Positions 34,609 to 43,607 of a stretch of 64,000 nucleotides of DNA are shown here, piece after piece. Source of the DNA: an uncultured Hoeflea sp. (GTDB taxonomy: Bacteria; Pseudomonadota; Alphaproteobacteria; Rhizobiales; Rhizobiaceae); NCBI RefSeq assembly GCF_947501405.1, contig NZ_CANMVK010000003.1, positions 1 to 64,000 on the forward strand, read 5' to 3'. The translations under genes were made by a program, and so were the position numbers. The notes beneath the pieces were generated by a model. The model did not search any database, was not told the DNA's origin, and saw nothing but the letters and a program-made list of their open reading frames with translations. Position 1 is the stretch's first letter. Each line of letters starts with the position of its first letter.

Positions 34609-35693
34609 ATGCGCTCCTGAAGCAGGTTTCTGTGCGCCAAATTGGCCATGAGCGCGCTGGTTCCAAAGGTCCAAACGGGCGCCTGTGTTGACAGGCGAAC
34701 CGTGTTGGTCAGTGTTCCAAGTTTGGGGCCGTGAATTTCAACCACGTCACCAAGCTTGTGGGTGAAGCCGTCACCGGGAACATCGCGATCATCCGTCGGC
34801 GCAAACAATGTGCCCAGATAAAGGAACATGCCATCGGGATATTGGTGATGGCGGCCCATGGCCTGCGCGACCAAATCGGCAGGATCGCGGCTGATTTCCT
34901 TCATCGAGGACTTGCCGGACAGCCTGTAGCCGTCGGGGCCTTGGACGGTGAGGTCAAGCTCGGCATCGCGGACATCGTCCAGAGAGAACGTCTCATCAAA
35001 CAGGCGGACAAAAGGACCAATCGCCGAGGCAGCGTTGTTGTCTTTTGCCTTGCCCAGGAGAAGTGCTGAGCGCCCTTCGATATCCCGCAGATTGACATCG
35101 TTGCCCAAGGTTGCGCCAACGATCGCACCGCAAGAGGAGACCGCCAGAACCACTTCGGGTTCAGGATTGTTCCACGACGATACCGGGTGCAACCCAACAG
35201 CCGATCCGGAACCTACCGACGACATGGGTTGGGCTTTTGAGAAAATCTCGGCATCCTTGCCAATACCGACCTCCAGATATTGAGACCAAACGCCAGATGC
35301 GATGAGCGCTTCCTTCAACTCCATCGCCTTTTCCGAGCCAGGTACAACATTGCGAAGCGAGTCTCCCAAAATCTCAGTACATCGCGCACGGATCGCTTCC
35401 GCTTTGGATGCATCCCCCTTCGCTTGTTCTTCGATGACACGTTCAAGCATCGAAGAGACAAAGGTGACGCCGCAGGCTTTGACGGCCTGCAGATCACAAG
35501 GTGCCAACAGATAGGGCTTGGTGGTGTCAGGGGTTTCGATTGCGTTGCTCGCGAGTGCCTCCAGCGAACAAAGGAATTGACCCTTTGTTGCGGCGACAGC
35601 CGTCGCGAGGTCTTTGAGTTCGAGAAGGGACTGCATTGTCGGTGCATCAGGCGACGTAATGTCGACAAGGATGTCTCCATCAAGCCGTGCCAC
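34605..35693 (-). CDS. XylX-like 2-keto-3-deoxypentonate dehydratase (FAH fold), N-terminus damaged
   Basis: A fumarylacetoacetate-hydrolase-fold protein closely resembling Caulobacter XylX: WSQYLEVGIGKDAEIF, NNPEPEVVL, GNDVNLRDIEGRSALLLGKA and IGPFVRLFDETFSLDDVR. XylX dehydrates 2-keto-3-deoxypentonate to 2-oxoglutarate semialdehyde in the Weimberg pathway. The visible start is a GTG (MARLDGDILVDI). Upstream, conserved-looking codons (HFDLPNEGLFVARVWLPEAA) continue in frame but meet a stop, while an ATG at 35772 lies one base out of frame. Deleting one C near 35762-35764 would give 388 residues, the family length. It is followed directly by the dehydrogenase remnant. Confidence 0.8.
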   Translation of the reverse strand: MARLDGDILVDITSPDAPTMQSLLELKDLATAVAATKGQFLCSLEALASNAIETPDTTKPYLLAPCDLQAVKACGVTFVSSMLERVIEEQAKGDASKAEAIRARCTEILGDSLRNVVPGSEKAMELKEALIASGVWSQYLEVGIGKDAEIFSKAQPMSSVGSGSAVGLHPVSSWNNPEPEVVLAVSSCGAIVGATLGNDVNLRDIEGRSALLLGKAKDNNAASAIGPFVRLFDETFSLDDVRDAELDLTVQGPDGYRLSGKSSMKEISRDPADLVAQAMGRHHQYPDGMFLYLGTLFAPTDDRDVPGDGFTHKLGDVVEIHGPKLGTLTNTVRLSTQAPVWTFGTSALMANLAHRNLLQERM

Positions 35694-35870
35694 AACGGAT
35701 CCGGCCGCCTCTGGTAACCAAACGCGTGCAACAAAGAGGCCCTCATTGGGCAGATCAAAATGGGCGGCTCATGGAATCAAAAACTCATAGTCTTTTAGAA
35801 TTGGGGTGTCACTCAGCCAGGCTCAGCGACGATGCCAAACCGCCGCCGAAGTTTTTAAACGGAACTGGGC

Positions 35871-36836
35871 TCACCGGATCTGTATTCGATGCGGTTCGCG
35901 CGCCGTATAGGCTGATATTGCGAACCGTATCGATGCAATTGCCTGAGAGACCGCATCCGCTCCGCGCTTTAGCGCACCGGATTGACTGAAAAATCCATGC
36001 ATGGTCCCCGCGTAGCAAACGTAAGTAACCGGGACGCCCGCTTCAATCAGGCGAACCGCATATCGTTCGCTTTCTCCCCGTACCGGATCGAGCTCGGCCG
36101 CAAGGATTGTTGCAGCCGGCAAGCCTGCGCAATCCGCAACGAAAAGGGGAGACAATCGAGGGTCCCGGAGATCGTCGAAATCGCCACAATACCAATCCCG
36201 GGACTGGCGGCGCTGTGCCGTCGTGAGTGAAAATCCGGTCGCATAGATTTGATAAGTATCACTGCTCATCGTTGCATCGAGCACGGGAGAAATCAGACAC
36301 TGGTGTATAATGTGAACTCCGCGCTCATCGCGCATTCCAATTGCTGCCGCTGCAGCCAGATTTCCGCCAGCACTGCTACCGCCGACCAAAACGCTATCGG
36401 TCCGCAGATCAAAAGAGTTTCCTTCCCGGCCGACCCACCTGACGGCGGCGACTGCATCGTTATACGCGGCTGGAAACGGATGGTCCGGGGCCAGTCGATA
36501 ATCGACATTCAAGACCGCACAACCGGTTTCAATTGCGATGATACGGCAAAGGTGGTCATGAGAGTCCAGATCACCCGAATGGTGACCTCCCCCATGAAAC
36601 CAGACGAGACAGTGGTGCAGGTCTCCGGGACTGGGATGATACAAGCGGCATCCGATCTGGCTGTCTGCTGATTCAATCTGAAGCTCGCGAACACTGGCGA
36701 CATCTTGAAACTCGGGTGCTGTATTGAATTGCCGAGCGGAAAAAATCTTCCGCTTTTCCTCTGGCGTTGCCGCCTTTGACAAAAGCTCGTCCCGTTTGGA
36801 CAGTTGTGCGGCCAACTCTTGTGATTCCGGCTCCAT
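35871..36836 (-). CDS. alpha/beta hydrolase (HSL/fold-3 esterase)
   Basis: A 321-residue hydrolase. The oxyanion motif HGGGHHSGD lies near residue 80, the nucleophile elbow GGSSAGGN near residue 150, and a late Asp (AELDPVRGE) and His (GTMHGFF) complete the triad. The start is MEPESQELAAQLSK. Members cleave short acyl or aryl esters in the cytosol. Its place between the importer genes and the XylX-like gene suggests it de-esterifies or opens the imported substrate; that is inference. Confidence 0.85.
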   Translation of the reverse strand: MEPESQELAAQLSKRDELLSKAATPEEKRKIFSARQFNTAPEFQDVASVRELQIESADSQIGCRLYHPSPGDLHHCLVWFHGGGHHSGDLDSHDHLCRIIAIETGCAVLNVDYRLAPDHPFPAAYNDAVAAVRWVGREGNSFDLRTDSVLVGGSSAGGNLAAAAAIGMRDERGVHIIHQCLISPVLDATMSSDTYQIYATGFSLTTAQRRQSRDWYCGDFDDLRDPRLSPLFVADCAGLPAATILAAELDPVRGESERYAVRLIEAGVPVTYVCYAGTMHGFFSQSGALKRGADAVSQAIASIRFAISAYTAREPHRIQIR

Positions 36837-36996
36837 GGTAAAGCCATAGCGCCTCTCGAACTTCGTCAATCGCCCAGTCCCTATCCTGGTGTGTCCGGAA
36901 GCCGCGCCTGCGAGACGCTGCACTGATTTGATACGTCAAATACAGAAATACATTCGCCTAATGTCCATGTTCCCGGGTTGTTGTGGAGCTACCACG

Positions 36997-38022
36997 CTAT
37001 TTGACGCCATTGGTGACCTGCTGGCTGTGATCCGCTTCTACTAGATGGCAAGCGACTTTTCTCCCCGGCCCGAAGCTGCGCAATTCCGGCCGCTCAAGCC
37101 TGCACCGGTCAATGGACACCGGACACCTTGGATGAAACCCGCAACCGGAGGGAAGGTTGATCGGCGAGGGAATCTCGCCCTCAATGGGCTTGAAAAGCCG
37201 CCGCGTCGCAGCCGATTCGAGGCTCTCACGTACCAGAGCTTGCGTGTAGGGATGCTGCGGATTCTCAAAGAGCGCCGCGGCCGGGCCCTCTTCGACCACC
37301 CTGCCAAGATACATGACCGCAACCCGGTCGCTCAAATGGCGGATCACACTCAGATCGTGGCTGATGATGATGTAAGTCAGGTTTTGCCTGGTCTGCAATT
37401 CGAGAAGCAGATTCAGAATTTGTGCCTGTACGGAAACATCGAGCGCCGACACAGGCTCATCGCATATCAGGACACGGGGCGACACGGAAAGCGATCTTGC
37501 CAGACTGATGCGCTGCAGCTGACCGCCAGAAAACTCGTGCGCAAAGCGGGTACTGACCGATGGCGGCAGACCTACCGACTGAAGTAGCGAGGAAACAAAT
37601 TCGTCGACATGATTGCGCTGTGTTAAATCATGAAGCAGCGCAGCCTGGCTTAGAATTGTCCGAATACGATGGCGGGGATTCAAAGAAGAAAATGGGTTCT
37701 GGAACACAAGCTGCGCAGGAAGCATCGCATTCACACGTTCCCGTTCACCTAATTCATCCACCCTTTGTCCTTCGAAATACACTTCGCCTTCGCTTGGCTT
37801 GACAAGCCCAGCCATGATGCGCGCCAGTGTTGATTTCCCGCAGCCGCTTTCGCCGACAATGCCAAGCACTTCGCCGCTGCTGACTTTCAAAGACACATCC
37901 GAAAGCGCATGCACGGCCTTTGGCTGGTTGTACCCAAACCAGGAAGACAGGTGCTCCGATAGCTGGCGCCGGATCGCAAAGCGGCGACTTACATTGCGAA
38001 GTTCAAAGGCCAATCCGGTCAT
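36997..38022 (-). CDS. peptide/opine-type ABC importer ATP-binding protein (DppF-like)
   Basis: A 341-residue ATPase starting MTGLAFELRNVSRRFAI, its ATG overlapping the stop of the preceding ATPase gene by four bases. Walker A is GESGCGKST, the signature is FSGGQLQR and Walker B is VLICDEPVSALD. The C-terminal oligopeptide-transport domain has the HPYTQALV and CGFHPRCP motifs. With the other ATPase and two permeases it forms a complete importer. Confidence 0.93.
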   Translation of the reverse strand: MTGLAFELRNVSRRFAIRRQLSEHLSSWFGYNQPKAVHALSDVSLKVSSGEVLGIVGESGCGKSTLARIMAGLVKPSEGEVYFEGQRVDELGERERVNAMLPAQLVFQNPFSSLNPRHRIRTILSQAALLHDLTQRNHVDEFVSSLLQSVGLPPSVSTRFAHEFSGGQLQRISLARSLSVSPRVLICDEPVSALDVSVQAQILNLLLELQTRQNLTYIIISHDLSVIRHLSDRVAVMYLGRVVEEGPAAALFENPQHPYTQALVRESLESAATRRLFKPIEGEIPSPINLPSGCGFHPRCPVSIDRCRLERPELRSFGPGRKVACHLVEADHSQQVTNGVK

Positions 38023-39008
38023 TTGGAGGCCCCGTTTTCGCCAAAGGGAAAATGACATCTGACAAATCGATCTTCGCCCGTTGCGCCGCGAAGCTCGGGA
38101 GCATCCAGACAGCGCTCTTGGGCGAAGTCGCAACGCTCCCGAAATGCACAGCCGCTCGGAATGCTTCCGGGCGTTGGCATTGATCCCCTAATCTGGGAGA
38201 GCGGTTTTTTTGGTGTCCCGCGCCCGGGCGTGGAGGCCAGTAAACCAGCTGTGTACGGATGCCGGGGCGAGGCAATAACATCTTCGGTTGGTCCCTGCTC
38301 GACAATTTGTCCCGCATACATCACGCAAACCCGATCCGCGAGTGACGACACAACGCCAAGATCGTGCGAAATCCAGACCGCGCTGGTGCCACGCTCTGCG
38401 CAAAGACGCTGAACTTCATACAAAATTTGAGACTGGATCGTTACATCCAGTGCCGTGGTCGGCTCATCGGCTATAATCACATCCGCGCTGTTCAGGACTG
38501 CAATTGCGATCGCAATGCGCTGCCGCATTCCGCCTGAAAGCTCATGAGGATAAGACCGTAGCCGCGAATACGGGTCCGATATCCCCACCCGCTCCAAGGC
38601 CGCTGCTGAACGTGCAATCGCATCCCTGCGCGTAATGTTGAAATGTGACTGCACAGCCTCGATCATCTGCGTATCGATCCGAAGCACGGGATTGAGAGTC
38701 ATCATCGGATCTTGAAAAATCATGGCGATCCGTGTACCGCGCAATTCGCGCATCGACTCTTCATCGAGATCCAACAGATTGGTTTCGCCGACCCAGATCT
38801 TTCCAGCTGATATTCGACCGGGAGGATCGATCAGGCCCATTATTGAATAGGCCGACAAGGATTTCCCCGAACCTGACTCACCGACTATGCCAAGGATCTC
38901 TCCAGGACGAACCGAAAACGAGACGTCCCGAACAATCTCGACAAATCCGTCCTTGGAATCGAAACCCATTGTGAGCGACTCAACGGCAAGAATTGAATCA
39001 CTCATCAT
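38019..39008 (-). CDS. peptide/opine-type ABC importer ATP-binding protein (DppD-like)
   Basis: A 329-residue ATPase. Walker A GESGSGKS, signature LSGGMRQR and Walker B VIIADEPTTALD are intact. The C-terminal domain carries SGCAFRERCDFAQERC, a cysteine cluster seen in DppD/OppD proteins. Its start overlaps the upstream permease stop by four bases, and its own stop overlaps the DppF-like start, so the importer genes are coupled. Confidence 0.93.
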   Translation of the reverse strand: MMSDSILAVESLTMGFDSKDGFVEIVRDVSFSVRPGEILGIVGESGSGKSLSAYSIMGLIDPPGRISAGKIWVGETNLLDLDEESMRELRGTRIAMIFQDPMMTLNPVLRIDTQMIEAVQSHFNITRRDAIARSAAALERVGISDPYSRLRSYPHELSGGMRQRIAIAIAVLNSADVIIADEPTTALDVTIQSQILYEVQRLCAERGTSAVWISHDLGVVSSLADRVCVMYAGQIVEQGPTEDVIASPRHPYTAGLLASTPGRGTPKKPLSQIRGSMPTPGSIPSGCAFRERCDFAQERCLDAPELRGATGEDRFVRCHFPFGENGASK

Positions 39009-39898
39009 CTTCTCCGCGAGTCCAGAGATTCACGGAACCACTCAGCAACCAGGTTGAGGTTGAAAACCAGCAGAAGAAGAGCGATCCCCGGAAACAGACT
39101 GATCCAATACTCGCCGTTCTGGAGATAGGCGAAACCTGTCGAGATCAGGAGTCCAAGAGATGGTTCCGTAATCGGCAACCCCACGCCGAGAAACGACAAA
39201 GTAGCTTCCAGTGCGATGGCGTGGGCAAATTCGACCATCGCGACCACCAGAAGAGGTGGCAATACGTTGGGAAGCAATTCCCAGAACATGATCCGGGTTC
39301 GGGAAAAACCAAACGACTGCGCTGCTTCGACATAGTCCTTGGACATCTCCACCAGTGTTGCTGCCCGTGCCGTTCTCGCGAAGTAAACCCATTGGACGGT
39401 AATCAACGCGAAGATGATCTTGTCTATTCCCCTGCCGAGAACCGCGAGGAGCACGAGCGATACCAAAACGGCAGGGATGCTGAGTTGAACGTCGACGATG
39501 CGCATGAGGACGGTGTCAAGCCAGCCTCTCCTCATGCCGGAAAGTATTCCCAAACTTGTGCCGATCACCAGTGCTGTCACGCTGCTCACGACCGCCACAA
39601 AAAGACTGATCCGCAATCCGTGAAGGATTGCGCTGAACATGTCGCGGCCTTGCTGATCCGTACCTAGCAGGTAGACGGTTCCATCGATTCCCTTCTCGAA
39701 AGGAGCCAGTCGAGAATCAAGCAGGTTCAACTGCGATAGATCGTAAGGGTCCTGAGGAGATATCCACGGCGCCGCTAAGGCGAGCACAACCATGAAGACA
39801 AAGACAAATGCTGCGATGACAGCGACTTTGGAACTCCAAAACCCAGCCAGTAAATCGGCGCTCAACAAACGCTGCGGAGTTTGGGCATTCGTTGTCAT
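39005..39898 (-). CDS. ABC importer permease (DppC-like)
   Basis: A 297-residue permease starting MTTNAQTPQRLLSADLLAGFW. It has about six helices, the N-terminal OppC_N segment, DPYDLSQLNLLDSRLAPFE, the GTDQQGRDMFSAILHGLRISL region and the EAA loop FSRTRIMFWELLPNVLPPLL. The start overlaps the DppB-like stop by four bases. Confidence 0.93.
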   Translation of the reverse strand: MTTNAQTPQRLLSADLLAGFWSSKVAVIAAFVFVFMVVLALAAPWISPQDPYDLSQLNLLDSRLAPFEKGIDGTVYLLGTDQQGRDMFSAILHGLRISLFVAVVSSVTALVIGTSLGILSGMRRGWLDTVLMRIVDVQLSIPAVLVSLVLLAVLGRGIDKIIFALITVQWVYFARTARAATLVEMSKDYVEAAQSFGFSRTRIMFWELLPNVLPPLLVVAMVEFAHAIALEATLSFLGVGLPITEPSLGLLISTGFAYLQNGEYWISLFPGIALLLLVFNLNLVAEWFRESLDSRRR

Positions 39899-40878
39899 CT
39901 CGGATCGTTGCCTCCGCCGCTTCGGATACGCGGGTCCAGAACAATGTACAGTAAGTCGGTGACCGTGTTGGCGATGACGAAAATGCACCCGACAATCAGC
40001 AGGTATGCAACAATCACCGGACGGTCCAGAGAGTTCATTGCGTCAATAATCAACTTACCCGTGCCGGGCCAGGAGAAGACGCTTTCGGTTACTATTGCGA
40101 ACGCAATGAGCAATCCCAATTGCATTCCGAGAATGGTGACAAGAGAAATCGAGATGTATTTGAGGAGGTGGACAAAAATTATCCGGCGGGTCGTAACACC
40201 TTTGGCCCGGGCAAACTTTATGAAATCGAGCCGGACAGCTTCTGACGCCCCCGCTCTGGCCAGCCGGATGAGCAATGCCATTGGAAAGAGGGCAAGGTTT
40301 GTGGCCGGCAACAGAATGTGACGCCAGCCGTCAAATGTCCAAAGACTGCTGGCAATGCCAAACAGTGTCGCGGTATCGCCCCGTCCAAATGACGGCAACA
40401 CTCCCAGTTGAACCGAGAAAACCAGAATGAGTATTATACCAATCCAAAAACTGGGGACACTGAACCCAAGGACAGAGAACACTGACACCACCCGATCAAA
40501 CCGGCTGCCGGCATTCAGACCAGCGATCATACCCAAAGGCACTCCCACCACCGTGGCGATGAGCAAGGCAACAAAGGCAAGTTCCAGTGTCGCCGGAAGA
40601 CGTTCGAGGATCAGCCGCAGGGCCGGCTCCCCTGAAACGAATGAGCGTCCAAAATCGCCCGACATCAGATTTTGCAGGAAATAGAGGTATTGGACTGGCA
40701 TTGGCTGATCGAGACCCAATCTGGTGCGCAATGCCTCCTGCTCAAGGGAACTGGCCTGGGCATCAATCAACAGCAAAATCGGATCGCCGATCGCATATAC
40801 GGCCGTGAACGCCAAAAGAGATAAGATCAGCAGGGTTATTAGAGCCTGAAAGCTACGTCTGGTGATGGCAAAAATCAT
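39895..40878 (-). CDS. ABC importer permease (DppB-like)
   Basis: A 327-residue permease with about six helices. The N-terminus (RRSFQALITLLILSLLAFTAVY) and the LGLDQPMPVQYLYFLQNLMSGDFGRSF region (given here in parts LGLDQPMPVQY and LMSGDFGRSF) are typical of DppB. The EAA-like loop is ARAKGVTTRRIIFVHLLKYI and the end is the YILDPRIR-type motif YIVLDPRIR. It follows the binding-protein gene by 65 bases. Confidence 0.93.
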   Translation of the reverse strand: MIFAITRRSFQALITLLILSLLAFTAVYAIGDPILLLIDAQASSLEQEALRTRLGLDQPMPVQYLYFLQNLMSGDFGRSFVSGEPALRLILERLPATLELAFVALLIATVVGVPLGMIAGLNAGSRFDRVVSVFSVLGFSVPSFWIGIILILVFSVQLGVLPSFGRGDTATLFGIASSLWTFDGWRHILLPATNLALFPMALLIRLARAGASEAVRLDFIKFARAKGVTTRRIIFVHLLKYISISLVTILGMQLGLLIAFAIVTESVFSWPGTGKLIIDAMNSLDRPVIVAYLLIVGCIFVIANTVTDLLYIVLDPRIRSGGGNDPR

Positions 40879-40943
40879 AATGGTTCTTCATCAGGCTCTT
40901 GGCTGCCCGGCGGCACTCTGTTACCCCCGGGCGAACTTGCGGC

Positions 40944-42524
40944 TTACTCTGCCAGGCTCACATTTTGCGCCAAAGTCCATTCGTTGGCCGTGGGCCTGTA
41001 CTCAAGATTTTTCTGAGTTGCCACGAGGACGAGCTGGGCATGCAGCGGAATCATTGCAACGTCTTCCATTATCTTGCGCATCGCGTCTGCATAAAGTGCT
41101 TCGCGCTTTTCATCATCCACTGTTCCAAGACCCTGTTCGATAAGCGCATCGAGTTCCGCGCTTTCATAGTGGTGATTCCAACTGCCACGCCCGGAGGTCT
41201 TGTCGGCAGAGTGGCCTACGCTGGTCAAAATCGAGGAAGCATCGCCCGAGGAATTGCCCCAGCCAAGGATGTAAGCACTGAAGGCGGCATTCTTATATTC
41301 AGGGAAATAGGCACTTGGCGGCAACGCATCCACATTGGCCTCGATACCAATTCTTGAGACCATTTGCGCAATCGCCTGGCAAACCTCGGTGTCGTTGATG
41401 TACCTGCCGCTTGTGCAATTCAAGGTCATCTTGAATCCCTCGGGATATCCGGCCTCGGCCATCAGGGCACGCGCTGCTTCAACGTCGGATTCCGGAACCT
41501 TGAGGTCATCAGCATAGCCCCCAAACCCAACCGGCATTGGCTGGCTGGCTGGGGCCGCAAGCCCGTCCATCACCTTGTCGACGATCAAGTTTCTGTCAAT
41601 CGATTTGGAGATCGCCTCGCGCACGCGTTTGTCCTTGAACGGATTCTCCTTCAGCGGATTGCCCGCTTTGTCAAAAACATGAGGCGTCATGTCCCGTTTG
41701 GCATCCAAAAGTAGCAGGATCGTGCGGCCTGCCGGTATGGTGAAGAGATTCAGATCGGAATCCTGCTTGATCCTCAGTGCATCGAGCGGCGGAACATAGT
41801 CAATCAAATCCACATCGCCAGCGCGTAGCGCCGCGACCCTCGACGCGGAATTGGACAACATTTTAAATTCGACATCGTCAAATTGCGGCGCTTCGCCCCA
41901 GTAGTCGGGATTACGGCTGAACCGCAGAAAGTCTCCGCGTCTCCACTCATCGAACTTAAACGGACCAGTGCCGATTACCGCATCGCCGGAGTTGAAGTCT
42001 TCGGTGGCAACTTCTCCCAACTCTTTGGGCAGTATAAAAAACTGTCCTAATGCGCGCAGCACACCTGAGTCCGGAGTACTCGTGTGAATACGAATCAGAT
42101 GCGGGTCAATGACCTCGATCTCACTGACTGATTTGAGCTTCGCAGCAGTCAGTCCGTCACCATCTGGAACTGTCGGCAATCGCTCGAAACTATATAGAAC
42201 GTCTTCCGCATCAAAGGCGCTTCCGTCGTGAAAACGGACACCTTCGCGCAGCTTGAATTCATAGGTAGTGTCGTCGATGACAGTCCAGCTTTCTGCCAGC
42301 CCGGGTTGCGGGCGGAGTGATTCATCCGCCTCCACCAAAGCGTTATAGACATGGCGGTAATACCCTAAGTCGGAACCCAGCGCTGTAAGTTGCGGATCCA
42401 TGGATTTGGGTTCAACGGCGGATCCTATCCGTAATGCTTCCGCATTCACCCCGGCTGTCAGCAAAAGGCTAAACAGAACTCCCGAAATAGCCAATTTCAG
42501 TCCTGCGGCTATAGACCCTTTCAT
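40944..42524 (-). CDS. ABC importer substrate-binding protein (SBP_bac_5)
   Basis: A 526-residue periplasmic binding protein with a Sec signal peptide (LKLAISGVLFSLLLTAGVNA, cut after ANA-like end). The family 5 pattern is clear: GLAESWTVIDDTTYEFKLREGVRFHDGSAFDAEDV. The ATG is preceded by AGGGAGGA. Members bind oligopeptides, opines or oligosaccharides, so the ligand cannot be read from sequence; the sugar-acid genes around it suggest a uronate-containing compound. It is the first gene of the importer operon. Confidence 0.92.
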   Translation of the reverse strand: MKGSIAAGLKLAISGVLFSLLLTAGVNAEALRIGSAVEPKSMDPQLTALGSDLGYYRHVYNALVEADESLRPQPGLAESWTVIDDTTYEFKLREGVRFHDGSAFDAEDVLYSFERLPTVPDGDGLTAAKLKSVSEIEVIDPHLIRIHTSTPDSGVLRALGQFFILPKELGEVATEDFNSGDAVIGTGPFKFDEWRRGDFLRFSRNPDYWGEAPQFDDVEFKMLSNSASRVAALRAGDVDLIDYVPPLDALRIKQDSDLNLFTIPAGRTILLLLDAKRDMTPHVFDKAGNPLKENPFKDKRVREAISKSIDRNLIVDKVMDGLAAPASQPMPVGFGGYADDLKVPESDVEAARALMAEAGYPEGFKMTLNCTSGRYINDTEVCQAIAQMVSRIGIEANVDALPPSAYFPEYKNAAFSAYILGWGNSSGDASSILTSVGHSADKTSGRGSWNHHYESAELDALIEQGLGTVDDEKREALYADAMRKIMEDVAMIPLHAQLVLVATQKNLEYRPTANEWTLAQNVSLAE

Positions 42525-42557
42525 GTTTCATTCCTCCCTTGGCTTTGGCATTCGATA

Positions 42558-42569
42558 ATGCCCAACAAT
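42558..42569 (-). promoter_or_regulatory. GntR operator box 1 (importer promoter)
   Basis: Reads ATTGTTGGGCAT on the minus strand, an imperfect palindrome of the FadR/GntR type. It overlaps the -10 region of the importer operon, 34 bases before the binding-protein start. Confidence 0.6.
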
Positions 42570-42595
42570 TAAAAAGGGATATCGCATAACGTCAA
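42567..42595 (-). promoter_or_regulatory. candidate promoter of the importer operon
   Basis: On the minus strand TTGACG (42590-42595) is followed after 17 bases by TTAATT (42567-42572; TTTAAT at 16). The weak -10 overlaps a copy of the island's operator motif (42558-42569), as expected for a repressed promoter. Confidence 0.5.
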
Positions 42596-42640
42596 GCCCA
42601 AATCATCAAATATGATATTAAATCTCATTTCTTTAGATTA

Positions 42641-42653
42641 ATTGTTGGGCAAT
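42641..42653 (+). promoter_or_regulatory. GntR operator box 2 (upstream of importer promoter)
   Basis: Reads ATTGTTGGGCAAT, an inverted copy of box 1 about 83 bases away, upstream of the importer promoter. The distance of about eight helical turns would allow looping between boxes 1 and 2. Confidence 0.6.
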
Positions 42654-42757
42654 AAGCCTTCAAGCGACCCAATGAATGCCGACAAGCCGGCGCCGGCCTT
42701 GCAAGCATGGCCCGCTGAAGACTGGGAGGGGCGTATGACGGCAATTCGTCGCGTCTT

Positions 42758-43423
42758 TCAGGAAATAAATTTCAAACCGGACTTAAGATGGCGGCTCATT
42801 CGATATTGGTATGCAAACTTGTCCCGCTCCCTTATGGCATCGATAATTCCTTGATGCTCAACCCCAATGTCCACTCTTGAGGTACGTTGGGATTTTCCAG
42901 ACTCAAGCAGACGCCTGATTACCGGCTCAAGGAAGCGATACACGTCGCATGTGGTCGAGTTGCCTACGATGTTCACAATCTGAAGGTGAAACAAATAATC
43001 CTTCTCGGCGGCCTCGGCCACGCCTTCAGCCTCCTCCATTTCCGCGTTCAGCGTTTCCAGTGATTGAATGTCCTGCTCCGATCGCTTTTCAAGCACAGCG
43101 TCACATATCCCGCATTCCACTATCCGCCTGAAGCCCTGAATGTCGTTGAACGCCTCGGGAGAGATATTTTGACTGAAGGCGAACAGTGCCGAAATAGCAC
43201 TATGTCGGTTGTCGACCAGAACCGGGCCCACCCGTTTCCGGGTTTCCACGATGCCATATGCCTTGAGCGTAGAGATTGCCTCTCGAACCGTGTTGCGGCT
43301 GGTACCGAATATACGTGCGATTTCGACCTCTGTGGGCAGCGGATCGCCGACCCCGAGCTTTTCGCGAGCGATCATTTCCCGGATCTCGCCCAGGATTCTG
43401 TCTACTGCGGATGGGTTGTTCAT
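42758..43423 (-). CDS. GntR-family regulator, FadR/UxuR subfamily
   Basis: A 221-residue regulator. The winged helix-turn-helix is at residues 20-70 (GDPLPTEVEIARIFGTSRNTVREAISTLKAYG, shown here as PTEVEIARIFGTSRNTVREA). The C-terminal FCD domain (residues 85-215) is the usual binding site for sugar acids in uxuR and exuR-like proteins. It is divergent from uxuA and lies just upstream of the importer operon. Operator-like boxes lie on its own promoter and on the importer promoter, so it probably represses both. Confidence 0.92.
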   Translation of the reverse strand: MNNPSAVDRILGEIREMIAREKLGVGDPLPTEVEIARIFGTSRNTVREAISTLKAYGIVETRKRVGPVLVDNRHSAISALFAFSQNISPEAFNDIQGFRRIVECGICDAVLEKRSEQDIQSLETLNAEMEEAEGVAEAAEKDYLFHLQIVNIVGNSTTCDVYRFLEPVIRRLLESGKSQRTSRVDIGVEHQGIIDAIRERDKFAYQYRMSRHLKSGLKFIS

Positions 43424-43480
43424 TCTGCACCTGCGATTGCCCTGTTCAAATTCCGGCCGAAGTTAGTAGCTGCCTATGAA

Positions 43481-43511
43481 TTGTCCAACATAAAATTATA
43501 TTGTGGGACAA
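43481..43511. promoter_or_regulatory. paired GntR operator boxes 3 and 4
   Basis: TTGTCCAACAT (43481-43491) and TTGTGGGACAA (43501-43511) face each other as an inverted pair nine bases apart. Both match the motif found at the importer promoter. They flank the gntR -10 element and lie 30-60 bases upstream of the uxuA -35. Confidence 0.65.
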
Positions 43512-43522
43512 AATGATGTGAA
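43495..43522 (-). promoter_or_regulatory. candidate gntR promoter, overlapped by operators
   Basis: On the minus strand TTCACA (43517-43522) is followed after 16 bases by a perfect TATAAT (43495-43500). Operator box 4 covers part of the spacer and box 3 lies just downstream of the -10, a layout that fits autorepression. Confidence 0.55.
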
Positions 43523-43540
43523 TTCGTTCTCTAATGCGAG

Positions 43541-43569
43541 TTGACAGTCGCAATTATTGCCTATTTTAT
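43541..43569 (+). promoter_or_regulatory. candidate uxuA promoter
   Basis: TTGACA (43541-43546) is separated by 17 bases from TTTTAT (43564-43569). The uxuA start codon is 39 bases further on. Confidence 0.5.
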
Positions 43570-43607
43570 GAAAATCTGCAGTTAATTATCCTACATATGA
43601 GAGTGCG

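Noticed and set aside
42672-42854. Short plus-strand frame beginning MNADKPAPALQAWPAED
   Set aside because: It looks protein-like at first but overlaps the 3' end of gntR, lacks a ribosome site and matches no family I know.
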